From Hevea brasiliensis (Eukaryota; Streptophyta; Magnoliopsida; Malpighiales; Euphorbiaceae), in NCBI RefSeq assembly GCF_030052815.1, contig NC_079509.1:50618626-50682625 (forward strand): 64,000 bases of DNA. The letters run 5' to 3'. Both the position numbers and the translations under genes were made by a program. Numbering within the stretch: position 1 is the first letter of the stretch; every line of letters begins with the position of its first letter. Under the pieces are notes generated by a model. The model did not search any database and was not told where the DNA came from. It was given only the letters and a program-made list of their open reading frames with translations. This document shows, piece by piece, positions 23,630 through 34,995 of this stretch.

Positions 23630-24522
23630 AATAAAGAAATTATTTTCAACAACATTTTACATTACTAATTTTTCTATTTTTTTAATTTTAATTAATAAAA
23701 TAAATTAATATTTTATTTCTAATAATTACATTTTAATTAAATATGCAATGATTTCGACAAATTTTTATGTTACTATTGTTTTCACTTTTTAATCATATTT
23801 TAATAATATTAATTTTTTTAATAATTACATTTTAATTGTTATATTGAGTTTCGCCAATTTTTTTATCTTACTATTTTTTATTTCTTTAATATTATCTAAA
23901 TAATATAATTTTATAATTTATTTTTATTAATTACATTTTAATTAAAATGCTACTTATTTTTGGCAATTTTTTATATTACTAATTTTTTATTTTTTAATAA
24001 TACTTTAATAATAATTTATATTTTATTTTTATTACATCCTTTTCTATAATATATTGTGAACTCAATTTTCTATTAATAAAGAAATTATTTTCAACAACAT
24101 TTTACATTACTAATTTTTTTATTTTTTTATTTTTAATTAATAAAATAAATTAATATTTTATTTTTAATAATTACATTTTAATTAAATATGCAATGATTTC
24201 GACAAATTTTTATGTTACTATTGTTTTCATTTGTTAATCATATTTTAATAATATTATTTTTTTTAATAATTACATTTTAATTGTTATATTGAGTTTCGTC
24301 AATTTTTTTTATCTTACTATTTTTTATTTCTTTAATATTATCTAAATAATATAATTTTATAATTTATTTTTATTAATTACATTTTAATTAAAATGCTACT
24401 TATTTTTGGTAATTTTTTATATTACTAATTTTTCATTTTTTAATAATATTTTATATAAATTTATATTTTATTTTTATTACATCATTTTCTATAATATATT
24501 ATGAACTCAATTTTCTATTAAT
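23630..24522. repeat. Tandem duplication, 445-bp unit, two copies
   Basis: The units cover about 23630-24074 and 24075-24519. The landmark GAAATTATTTTCAACAACAT begins at 23636 and 24081, exactly 445 bases apart, and the end landmark GAACTCAATTTTCTATTAAT recurs likewise. The copies differ by few substitutions, so the duplication is younger than the MULE family. It lies just upstream of the transposase start and is purely AT-rich. Confidence 0.95.
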
Positions 24523-24847
24523 TTTTCCCTTTCTTCTATAGCTTTTACTAATTTTTAAAAACTTAAACTATTATTTTACTTTATACTAATATTCTCTGTT
24601 CAACTTATTAAACTATTATATTTTGTGATACAAAAATTATATGACTTAATATAAAATTTATTTTGTAACATAATTTACATTTATAATTTTTATTTTCTCT
24701 TTCCTAATATTTTCTTAATACTACAAATTTATATTATTTTTTATTTACCTTCTTTACTATTATACACTAAAAATATAATTTCTTGTAATATTTTCCCAGT
24801 AACTTTTACTCATTTTATCAGTATTATGCTAGTACTATATATATATA

Positions 24848-25160
24848 TCAACTTGCTTACCAAAAGTTTCTCACAAACATACCAACATGCATGCATAAAA
24901 AAAAAAAATATATATATATATATATATATTATTTCCAGAATAATAATTATATTAACACTCAAGCATTTTATATATTGCATGTTAAAAATTGTCACGAAAT
25001 TTTATTTCTTAAGTCATGCTTACAAAAATATCAACTTGCTCACCAAAAGTTTCTCACAAATATACCAACATGCATAAAAAAAAAATTACATTATTTTCAG
25101 AATAATAAACATTATTATCACCTAAGCATTTCATATATTACATGTTAAAAATTATTAAAC
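24848..25160. repeat. Tandem duplication, about 183-bp unit, second copy partial
   Basis: The landmark TCAACTTGCT is at 24848 and 25031, and CAAAAGTTTCTCACAAA and ACATGTTAAAAATT-type blocks repeat in the same order. The first copy also carries a short TA microsatellite (24910-24929). Confidence 0.9.
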
Positions 25161-25499
25161 AATCAAAATACATACCTGAATATAATTTTTTTTCAAATTT
25201 CATTTTTTTCTCTTTGTGATCTACCACTGCAACTGCACCTGTCTCCTCCTTCTTGCTCCACCCACTGTAAGCTGCTCCACCAAAATGAGACAATGGCGTA
25301 AATGAGGAATGAACGAGCGTTTTGAGGGCTTGAGGGCTGTAAGCTGCTTCTTAGAAAAAATTACGACATGGATGCCGTAAATGAGAGCGCAGGGGGAGAG
25401 AGCAGGGCTTGTCTTCCCCCAACGGCTCACTGGAGATGGGACTTCGGCTCACTGGAGATGGGACTTAGGACAAGACTGGAGATGTGCCACGAAAACAAG

Positions 25500-25722
25500 A
25501 TGCTAATTATATTAGCTTCCCGAGCTACAGTTGAACACATAGGACGCTAATAAAACTAGCCTCCCGCGCTAATATTCCATCTGCAGCGTGCAGGTGCTTG
25601 CAGGGGGTAGCGTGCGGAGGCATTAGGACGCTATTCAAAATAGTGTCCCAACTTTGGATGCTAATATGAATAGCGTCCGGAGTTAGGACGCTATTTTGAA
25701 TAGCGTCCCAGGCGCTGACCAC
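25500..25722. repeat. Right subterminal palindromic array of the MULE
   Basis: GGACGCTA or near matches occur near 25542, 25626, 25656 and 25686, and TAGCGTCC near 25670 and 25700. The unit at 25684-25709 is a near-perfect palindrome with an AT-rich centre. The motif matches the left array at 16541-16760, so both ends of the MULE carry the same units. Confidence 0.85.
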
Positions 25723-25813
25723 TGACATCCACCCCCTCTTCATAATTATTCGAGTTGTTAGCCCATTTCAGAATTTTTTTCTTTCCGAGTTACCCTAGTA
25801 CAGTCATTCACCC

Positions 25814-25822
25814 GGCAATGCC
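25814..25822. repeat. Target-site duplication of the MULE, right copy
   Basis: GGCAATGCC, identical to 16435-16443. The synthetase exon resumes immediately after it with LPPAGEHTRKESIMISEYPS. Confidence 0.97.
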
Positions 25823-27370
25823 TTCCTCCAGCTGGAGAGCATACCAGAAAAGAGTCTATTATGATATCTGAATATCCATCAACTGTAGAAGTAAGTTCCA
25901 GTGTCATTATTAGATGAGAACACTTTAGTTTTTAGTCGTTTATTTATGCTGTTAGTATATGATGTCCACTAGATGACCTTTTGGTACATTTTTTTTTAAT
26001 TGAATCATTTCTTTTGGTCAAGAGTTTTTTTTCCTTTTATTTTTTATTTTATTTATTTATATTTTTTTGTCCGTTATAGATGATGATAGGAGGTTAGACT
26101 GACACCATAATCAACTCAAAGTTTAGACAGTTTTATATGACTAATGATAAACCCTCTCTCTATAGGCCTGGACAAATGAGAGGTTGGAATATGAAATGGA
26201 CCTTGTTGAGGCCACTGTGAAGTGTATAAGATCTCTGCGGGCTGAGGTGCTTGGTAACCCAAAAAATGAAAGGTAGTTGTTGAAATAAATTTTATTTTGC
26301 AAGCAACATATTTTATTGTTCCATTTATATGGTTTTCAATTAATCAAATTGCTCATTTGCATGTATGAGTCCTCCCTAAACAGAGAGGTACAGTTATATT
26401 ACATGATCGTGGTGCGAAATTCCCATCCCAAATCTGAGTCATGTTTGATGTTAGCACAAGGAATACAAGCCATAATACCTCCTAACTTGGAATATGTTTT
26501 TCTGAATTACCCCTAAATAAATATGGAAAGAAAAAAGAATTGCTTTGAAAGTTGGCACTGGAGAACATTTCTCATATGGAGGATGAGTATTTCAGAAGTA
26601 TCTCACTCATTTTAGACATACGTTTGAAAAGGCCATATGTCTCATACATCTATTCTGTGATGATCGTCTTTTCAGACTACCGGTGTTTGCATTTTGTCAA
26701 AGTGATGCAGTAGCAGAAACTATTGCTAGCCATGAATTGGAGATTTCAACTCTTGCTACTTTATCATCCTTCCAGGTGTGGCACTAAATTTGCAAATTTA
26801 TCATCCTTGACCAAACAATATCTTTGCAATGCAATCATGGATAAATCAATTATTTAGATTATGAAGGTATCAGTTAAATAAATAGTGCACCCTAGATAGG
26901 GAGTTGTTTTGCTTGAAGATTGTAGCTCTCACCTCCCATACTTCTCGTTTCTATCTTTTCACACTGGATTAAATATGGGAGTTTAATTCTTTCAATTTCT
27001 AATTTCTATTTGAGCAAATTCTTTCATTTAAAATCCATTATATTATATATAGAGTCCAGTTACGTTGGAAGAAAAATGAGAAACAAACATTTCGAAATTG
27101 AACAAAAAGAGGTTGGACTTTACAAGAGTTGCCAGGGTTAAAAATGCTAAAATTATCTGCTATTGATTGGAGTGGAAAGGTTCAATCTTGAGGTCTGATT
27201 AATTTAAGCAGATTGTTTTAGTTAGGCAATTTCATGGATTACTTTTGTGAAAAAACTTCTCTTGTCCCTCTCACTGGCTATTTTCTTTGCAAATGGCATG
27301 ATATGCTGCATGATTTGCTGAGAAGTTATAAAATGTCATCATTTTGCTGTTTCTTCTTTCAAATGTTAAC

Positions 27371-27529
27371 CAGTCGTGTTACCCGCGCGTTGCGCGGATT
27401 ATTTATTAATATTTATTTTTATTAAATATTATTTTATTTAATAATATAATTTAATATCTATGGCGATTTATGAAGAATCCTTTTTAAGCCACATGGCACA
27501 CTTTTGTAAACTAAATTTTAAGCTTTAGC

Positions 27530-27586
<57 letters not shown>

Positions 27587-27590
27587 TGTC
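27371..27590. repeat. Possible short repeat element in a synthetase intron, with a TA microsatellite
   Basis: TTACCCGCGCGTTGCGCGG is a GC-rich hairpin sequence in an otherwise AT-rich intron. It is followed by AT-rich sequence and a run of about 27 TA units ending at 27583. The CCGCGCGTTGCGCGG-type motif recurs at the edge of dispersed plant repeats, but I cannot assign a class or exact borders. The TA run at 27531-27583 is certain. Confidence 0.45.
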
Positions 27591-28929
27591 TAGAATATTT
27601 GATGCCTTCAGAGAATTTTAGGCATCTGCTTGCTCACAAAATACCTAGCCTTGTTTTATTGTGGTTGGCAAATTATATTGTTATATGTATTTAAAGTTTT
27701 ATTTTCAATCTCTATCTCTAATAATGCTATATTTCCTTCCTCTACCATAAGCCAATAGTTTCAAATAAAATATTCTTCAGTTATTATTAAGTGGGAAAGA
27801 ATCTCCTCCAGCTGATTGTGCATTTGAGAATGTCAATGAGAATCTTAAAGTCTATCTCAAGGTTCAAGGAAAAGTTGATGCAGGAGGAGAGCTTGAGAAG
27901 ATCAGAAATAAAATGGATGATATACAAAAGTAAGTCTGGCTTCTCAATTAAAATTAATACATCATAAAAATATATGTTTACACTCCTAAACGTATGGATA
28001 GTTGTACATGTTCATGTATATCTGTTTTCTACACACACACAGATGTCAGTTGACATATGACATTGATATGCCTGTGCGTCTCAATAGACGTGTGGGGAGG
28101 AATAGGAACTTCAACAGGCTTGGGGATGGTGGATGTTGTGGGCTACTATTTGTTGCTTGTGTGCCTGTGACGTGATGTTAGGATTAGGATGGTGATTTGG
28201 TCGTAATGCTCTAAAATAGATTCTCTCTCCCTCTCTATTATGCTGTAGAAGCGAGGGCCTAATCGGAAATTTATTGTGAGCACTATTATGAAGTCTGCCT
28301 GCTAAGTACAATGTATGATGAAAGGCGGTCATATTCATATCCATTATTTTTAGTGCTGCATGCTATGCAGAAATTAAAGAGAAACCATTTGATTCATCTT
28401 AATGCATTCTCAACATGGTTTAAGCATCAGTGGACCCTTTTCTTGATGGATTAAAGCATGTGTATGTGATGAGAGAATTTTTATTTTCTAATCTCTATTG
28501 TAATCCCTGATTTCTTTTTTTTATAATATACTTTTTTATCAGGCAATGGGACAAGTTGGATAAGATGGTTAATGCTGCAGGCTATAAAGAAAAAGTACCA
28601 TATCATTTTCAGGAGGAGAATGCTGAAAAGCTGGCGAAACTACTTCAAGAGATGGAATTCTTTAAAAAAGAGAGCTCCCGGCTTGAAGCTGTGATTAGAA
28701 CCGAGGGTAAATAGAATTAAAGATTCAAACCTGTTGACCTCATAGATCAATTAAAATAGGTGAACAGAGCTAGAAAGAGAAAGGCAGGGGAGCAAATGAG
28801 GGAAGTCTGAAGGGGACAAAAGCTGACGGAGGTTTTGAGGAATAATAAAGATCAGGTGGTGGTTTCTTTTATGCCCATTCAGCAGTACCCATTCATTTTT
28901 GTTATATTTTTGAGCTAGAGTGGATGCTA

Positions 28930-31530
28930 TGTAACACCCCAAATTTTATTATTTATGAGTATTTTTGGTATTTTAATTTTATTTGAATTTTAGGAATTTT
29001 TTTGAGATTTTTCGGATTTTAAAAATCGGGTTCGATTTTCCGAAAATATAAACTTTAATGATTTTTAAAAATTAATTTAAAGACCACGTGGCAAAACAAA
29101 AAATATATTTGGAGTCTACGTATTTTTCTGAGTTTTCGGGAATTTTTTTCGGAATTTTTGGACCTCGTTTTTGGTCCCGAGGCAGAGTAAAAATTCAAAA
29201 TTTTGTATTTCGAATCGAACTGGTCGAATCGAACCGGACCGGATCGGACCGGTCGAATCGGACCGGTCTCTTCTCTTTTTCTTCCTCTTCCTCCCGCGCG
29301 CGACGCTCTCCCCTTCTCTCTCTCTTTTCTCTCTCCTCCCCTCCCCTGCCGCCGGCCAGCCGCCTCCCCTGCGTCCTCCCCTCGCCGGCGCCGCCTCCCA
29401 GCCGTCCCAGCCAGTGCCGCCCGCGAGCAATGGAGCGCGCGAAGGTCCCCTGCGCGCGCGCCAGCTTCCTCGGCCAAATCCGGCCGATCCGGTCACCGAT
29501 TGGACCGGGTCTTGTGTCCAAAACCATCTACTCGGCGAGAGCTTTCCATAGACACCAAGAACGCCGAAATCCATCGAGCGGATTGTCCGATTTTAGCTCG
29601 GGAAGATTTTAGCCCATTTCGACTTTTGGGCTAAATTTCTCGAAAACCGTGAATCCCACGAGAAAACCGAGGCCACCAGACGCTCCATTCGTCGAGAGCT
29701 TCGCGCGACATAAATTTAATTTTTCGACACCGTTTTTGGTGGGTCCCACGAACCGCAGTGTATTTTCGAGCATTAAATGAGCTTAGAAAATTCTGAAAAT
29801 TTTATGTACTAACCCCCGTGTAATGGGCTTCGTGTAGGTATCCTCGATTCGCGGAAATTCGACAGTTGATCGGGTCTGCAAAATTCCGGCCAGACAGACC
29901 CGTTACCGGAAAAGTCTCCGAATTGGGCCGAGGTTTTGGCTAGCCCCCCATTGTCGAGCGTCGGCGCGTTCCCGAAGTCGGAATCGGCAAAGGTAAACCC
30001 GAACCTTGTTTTTACGTAATTTTCTAGTGCTTAAATAGGATTAAAAATCCATAAAATATTCGTGGTAGTTTAGAAAATTACGATTCTTTTTGCAATAGCT
30101 TAGTAATATTGCTAAGGACCACGGGGCAAAGTTTTATAATTTTTAGAGCTTGTTTGGACAGTTTTTGCAAAAATGATCAATAATAAGGATTAAATTGAAA
30201 TTTTGCGTATTGTGATTGATGACTGATTTGATGGGCCCAGGAGAGGCTGTGTGATATGATTGAACTGTTGATATATGGATTGTGAATATAGAAGTGCGTT
30301 TTTAGCCCTTTTGCAGGTCGGGTAGGTCCTAGGTATAGGGGAGACTCTGCCGGATTTTCGGCACGACTTAGGACGTACTTGATATTTTTCTTTGTTGTAT
30401 TGAGTCAAATTTATTAAATAGATGTAATGTAATTGTCAGGTGAGCCGGGACAGCCTTCTTCCTCCGCCCAGCCACCACAGTAATTTGTCGTCAAGTCTGT
30501 GAGTAAAATATTAATTTTAACTGTAATTTCGATATTATTATATGTTCAGCATGCCCATGCATCACTTATATGCATATATTTATGTAGTTAAACTCTAGGC
30601 ACGAATTATGTTGCATTGATAATTGTTAATGTGCCATGAGTGTTGTTGTGGTAATTTGGAGCAGTGTGCGTGCGTTGGCGTGCGTGTGATGTGGTGTGGA
30701 CTATGGATAGGACGGGTAGACACGGCTTGAGTTCTTGGGACCGGTCCTTGGGGTAGACACGGCTTGAGTTCTTCATTTGGGACCCGATTTGGTATTTAAG
30801 TTGAAGTCCGAAGTGAGTTCTTCACGGCACAGTTGGATTTAAGAGAGGCGTATAGGATCGGCTCCCATATACTATGAATGATGTTACAGGTGTGTGAGTG
30901 CTCCAAATTACCTTTTGATGTTATGATGTGAAAATGTTGTGTATGTTGCATTTCACTCCACAGGTTGCATTAGTACTAGACAGTTATAGAGATTATAGTT
31001 AAGATTGATATTTTACTCTCGAGTCGAACGCTCACTCTGTTCAAAAATTTTTACAGAGCCACGGGAGGATATTTTGTTCAGGTTAACACGCTTTTCTACC
31101 ACGCATGTTGTTTAACAATAATTGTGTAATATTAATTAATCCTAGAATTACCACATGTGTTAGCAGTATTAATTTGAATTTTGTCTGTAATATTTTTATA
31201 ATGTTGGACCTGTAAACTTAAATATGTTATGCATGTTGATGGATTGGATGAGGGAGCTGAGCTCCCATTTATTTTATGTTGATGAGTATGTGGAGGGTGA
31301 GCTGAGCTCCCCAATTGAGTATTTATTGTGTTTACAGGTCGGGTGAGTCAAAAACTCCCCGTTGGAAAGTCCATTTTATGGCCGGACTCTGTCCGTTTAT
31401 TTTCTTGAAATTGGGCCCAAATGGGCCTTAGAGTTGGGTTAATGAATAGTTAAGGCTTACTACGGGCCTCGGGGGCTTTAGGCTGGCCCAGGTCCTAGTG
31501 CCGGTCCGGCCCATAGGTTGGGTCGTGACA
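28930..31530 (+). repeat. Gypsy element 1, 5' LTR (2601 bp)
   Basis: It starts TGTAACACCCC and ends GTCGTGACA. A GC-rich pyrimidine-rich block (about 29270-29480) follows a cluster of CGGACCGG motifs. Two stem-forming motifs, GGGAGCTGAGCTCCC and a close variant, lie at 31252-31312. LTRs of this kind carry promoter and polyadenylation signals, but no single TATA box can be assigned. Confidence 0.94.
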
Positions 31531-31534
31531 AATG

Positions 31535-31546
31535 TGGTATCAGAGC
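31535..31546 (+). other. Gypsy element 1 primer-binding site
   Basis: TGGTATCAGAGC, complementary to the 3' end of plant initiator tRNA-Met, four bases after the 5' LTR. Confidence 0.95.
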
Positions 31547-31757
31547 TTAGGCTCCAGATTCTTAGGGAAAAATTGTCTAAAGTGTTGGGAAGAGTCTAAT
31601 AGGAGTCACATGCGGAAATATAGGGTCCACATTCGTCTTGCATTGTCATCTTTGCTTCTAGTTTCTGCTTCATATGTTATGTATAAATATGAGTCTATAG
31701 AGCTGTATAATGTGCAGTTTTGAATTTTGTGGGCTAATGCTGCTGAATTTCAGGAAA

Positions 31758-33085
31758 ATGCGTAGAAGCAGGAGAGCTGCCACTGCACCAGAACCAGATG
31801 TGCCCGACGAGGTGTCGGCACAGGATGAGGCGCCTGCCCCGAGGAGGCGGGGTAGGAGGCCTAGAGCTGCTCAAGTAGAGGAGCAGCCAACCCCAGTACA
31901 GGAACAGTCCTTTATGGCACAGGGTCCCATGGACCCCATGGCAGCTACTCTGGTCTGTGCAGAGAACCATCGACATGATGGCTCGGATATGGTCCATCCT
32001 CCACAGCAGCAGATCCACCGCACCAAGAGAGGAATCTTACAAGCGGATCATAAACTTCAAGAAGTTGGTGCGGTACTTATGATGTGTCGACGCATATCGG
32101 TTTTGGATTCTGCGAGCAGGCGAGAATTACGATTGGTGATAGAAGATTGATAGAGTGTATGCGGACGTCATGGGGCCCATGGCGAGGCACTTGATGAATG
32201 ACTACGTGTTACCGGATGGAGGGTTTGACATGGGCTCGGTTGTGGAACTTTTTATCAATCGGTTTGTGCGAAAGCTTGAGATCGAAGCGGTGGGCCTTTG
32301 AGGCCTTAAGGCAGAATGGCGGTGCAGTAGATGAATATGCTCTGAAATTTCTAGAATTGAGCAGATATGCCCCTGCAGGTAGCTACTGAAAAGATGAAGG
32401 TGAAAAAGATTCCTAAAGGGGCTTGACGGGAGGTATGCGAACTGGCCATGATGTCGATCGATCTTTTGATGTGGTGGTGGATCGAGCAGACAGATTGAGG
32501 TTAGCTATCTTTGTGGATGACAGGGAAGAGCAAAGAAAACAGAGCGAAGGGTTCTTGGTGTTCCCCACATGGGTACTATGGATAGTGGTGGCCAAACTAC
32601 TTACAGAGGAAGAAGCGAGAAATAAGAGGAGTGGTTTTAGACACAAATCCGAGGGTTCGGACTGTGCGGATCCAGCGATGGTAATAGTTCGAGGCAAGCG
32701 ATTACGCTCTGGTTCAGATCCTCTTTGTACCGTGTGCACATGTGGAAGAGGACATTCGGGACCTTGTTTGATGGGGTCGAGTATGCTTGGTGTGGCCAAC
32801 CGGCCACTTTGCTAGAGCGCCCGTTTTGATGAGCCACGGATGGGGTCACAAGGTTACATTGCAAATGATCCTCGACAATTGTATCCGGGTGCTTCCAACA
32901 TGGCGACGATCGATTCGATGGCCAACAGGGCCGAGGACAAGGGGGACGTGGAATTGGAGGCAGATCAGGAGGTAGAAGTCAGTATCAGGGTTCTGCCACT
33001 CAGGGTAGGGGACAAGCTCGAGTTTTCACCCTGACCCACCAGGATGCTCAAGCTTCAAATGCAGTTGTGGCAGGTATTCTTCTAC
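31758..33085 (+). pseudogene. Gypsy element 1 gag (broken)
   Basis: The start MRRSRRAATAPEPD is shared with element 2, so the ATG at 31758 is the likely gag start. A basic, proline-rich N-terminus (RRRGRRPRA) leads into the capsid region, which is readable only in pieces in different frames (for example FEALRQNGGAVDEYALKFLELSRYAP near 32300). Near 32730-32760 a zinc-knuckle remnant CGRGHSGPC is visible. Comparison with element 2 shows many independent 1-4 base indels in both copies. Gag would form the particle. Confidence 0.85.
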
Positions 33086-34250
33086 AGTACATTCTTATGA
33101 GGCTCGTGTTTTGATAGATCCGGGTGCTACGCACTCATTTGTCTCCCCTGTGTTTGCCATGAGGTTGGGTAGAAACCCTACAACTTTAGAGTGCCCTTTG
33201 TCAGTAGCTACCCCACTTAGTGACAACATAGAAGTAGACATGGTATTTCCGGGTAGCCCAGTGGTAGTGGATGGAAAGATCCTCCCAGCAGACTTGGTTC
33301 CTCTACCAGTAATGGATTTCGATGTAATCCTGGGAATGGACTGGTTGGCAACTCATTATGCCACCTTAGACTGCAGGAACAAAAAGGTGTATTTCCACAT
33401 ACCTGGTGTGGAAGAGTTTAGTTTTGATGGTGACAGGAGCGTGGCTCCATATAATTTGGTGTCAGCAATTAGTGCTAGAAAAATGTTGAGGCGTGGATGC
33501 CAAGGGTATTTGGCATTAGTGAGAGATACATCTGTAGAAGGTGTCAGCATGGAAAATGTTCCTGTTGTCAGAGAATTTATGGATGTCTTCCCTGAAGAGC
33601 TTCCAGGGTTGCCACCAGAAAGGGGAATAGAGTTCTGCATTGATGTTATTCCGGGTACAAACCCCATATCCATGCCACCTTACAGGATGGCACCAGCAGA
33701 ATTGAAAGAGCTGAAGGAGCAACTACAGGAGCTTTTGGACAAAGGTTTCATACGTCCGAGCACATCACCCTGGGGTGCTCCTGTTCTATTTGTAAGAAAG
33801 AAGGATGGGTCATTGAGGTTGTGTATCGACTACAGACAGCTGAACAGGGTGACTGTGAAGAACAAGTATCCACTTCCTCGGATCGATGATTTGTTTGATC
33901 AGCTCCAAGGAGCTAGATTCTTTTCCAAGATAGACCTGCGGTCAGGCTACCATCAATTGAGAATCAGGAATGAGGACGTGTCCAAAACGGCTTTCAGGAC
34001 AAGATATGGTCATTATGAGTTCTTGGTGATGTCTTTTGGACTCACTAATGCACCAAAGACCTTCATGGACTTGATGAGCAGGTGTTCAAGCCATTTTGGA
34101 CCGTTTGTCATCGTATTCATAGATGACATTCAGTATACTCTCGGACCGAGGAAGAACACGTGTGGCACTTGAGGATGGTGTTGCGGACTTTGAGGAGCAC
34201 CGGCTATACGCCAAATTTTGAAATGTGAATTTTGGCTAAAGCATCTCATT
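33086..34250 (+). pseudogene. Gypsy element 1 protease and reverse transcriptase (frameshifted)
   Basis: The frame from about 33111 begins at the protease active site [10 protein letters not shown], continues through [13 protein letters not shown] and reaches the reverse transcriptase motifs [37 protein letters not shown] and the active-site VFIDDI near 34116-34133. Immediately after this the frame is lost. Upstream, a 2-base difference from element 2 near 33080 separates protease from gag. The long intact stretch (353 codons) shows this copy kept coding constraint until fairly recently. Confidence 0.92.
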
Positions 34251-34344
34251 CTTGGGACACGTGGTTTCTAGAGAGCGGTATTCAAGTGGATCCCAAGAAA
34301 ATTGAAGTCAGAATCGATTGGCTTAGGCCTACAACATCAGCGAG

Positions 34345-34983
34345 GTGCGGAGTTTTAGGTTTAGTGGCTACTCTGAGCGTTTTGTACAAGATTTCTCCAG
34401 GATAGCGGCTCCCTTAACTAAGTTGACCAGGAAGAATGTTCCATTCATTTGGACAGATGACTGTGAGGTGAGTTTCCAGAAGCTTAAGGAGTGTCTAACC
34501 ACTGCCCCTGTGTTGACACTACCTGTGAGTGGTGAAGGATACACCGTGTATTGTGACGCCTCCAGAGTTGGCCTAGGGTGTGTTTTGATGCAGAATGGAA
34601 AGGTAGTGGCTTATGCTTCAAGGCAGCTGAAGAGGCATGAGCAGAACTACCCCACCCATGATTTGGAAATGGCGGCTGTAATCTTTGCACTGAAAATCTG
34701 GAGACACTACCTGTATGGCGAAGTGTGCGAGATATACACCGACCACAAGAGTTTAAAGTACATCTTCCAACAGAGGGACTTAAACTTGAGACAGAGGAGA
34801 TGGATGGAGCTTCTGAAAGACTATGATTGCACCATCCAGTACCACCCTGGGAAGGCCAATGTTGTAGCAGATGCCTTGAGCAGAAAATCTTCTGGCAGTT
34901 TGGCGCACATTTCAGTAGAGAAGAGACCATTGATTCAGGAGGTACATGAGTTGATGGATCAAGGTTTAATCCTAGATCATTAA
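34345..34983 (+). pseudogene. Gypsy element 1 RNase H
   Basis: An open stretch of 212 codons carries the connection region ([22 protein letters not shown]), then the RNase H motifs [33 protein letters not shown] and [12 protein letters not shown], ending in ALSRKS. It closes at a TAA (34981-34983) in a region that reads on in element 2. It is part of pol, not a separate gene. Confidence 0.92.
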
Positions 34984-34995
34984 GATGAGGGGGTA

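Larger units (their letters stand above)
16444..25813 (-). mobile_element. Mutator-like element (MULE), 9370 bp, with transposase, unknown ORF and PMD gene
   Basis: The ends are imperfect inverted repeats of about 30 bases: both begin GGG and share TGAC, GTAC and AGGGTAAC blocks when the right end is reversed. The 9-bp target duplication is perfect. Inside, three - strand genes run in series (23555 to 21021, 20784 to 20263, 19993 to 17490), separated by about 236 and 269 bases. Both ends hold arrays of short palindromes built on TAGCGTCC and GGACGCTA. AT-rich tandem duplications fill the region behind the transposase start. Several stops in the transposase and PMD gene mean this copy cannot move by itself. 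The insertion destroyed a synthetase exon. Confidence 0.95.
15188..28714 (+). pseudogene. VALRS: Valyl-tRNA synthetase, 3' half, split by a MULE
   Basis: Valyl-tRNA synthetase charges tRNA-Val. Seven exons are readable with GT-AG borders: 15188-15590, 15675-15928, 16014-16443 continuing at 25823-25890, 26166-26272, 26676-26775, 27781-27929 and 28543-28714. They encode [23 protein letters not shown], an altered DTWFSSG motif read as DTRFSSG, the KMSKS loop, the anticodon-binding helices ([22 protein letters not shown]) and the C-terminal coiled-coil arm, with a natural TAG at 28712-28714. Breaks: a 2-base gain just before KMSKS (near 15703), a 2-base loss near 16229 (after AMNS), a 1-base loss near 16397, and the 9.4-kb MULE inside exon 3. 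The N-terminal half with the HIGH motif is not in the window. Introns are kept, so this is a duplicated gene copy rather than a processed one. Confidence 0.93.

Noticed and set aside
29055..29634. Overlapping ORFs on both strands in the GC-rich LTR block (also near 36650-37170, 48744-49463 and 56425-56910)
   Set aside because: Open in many frames only because the block is GC-rich. They have low complexity and differ between copies, and they sit inside non-coding LTR sequence.
31132..31314. Antisense LTR ORF (MGSSAHPPHTH-like), repeated in all five LTRs
   Set aside because: No start context or family match; its presence follows from LTR conservation. Kept only as a note under the stem motif.
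31535..31546. A tRNA gene at the initiator tRNA-Met match
   Set aside because: Only 12 bases match the tRNA 3' end, exactly at the LTR edge, so it is a primer-binding site.
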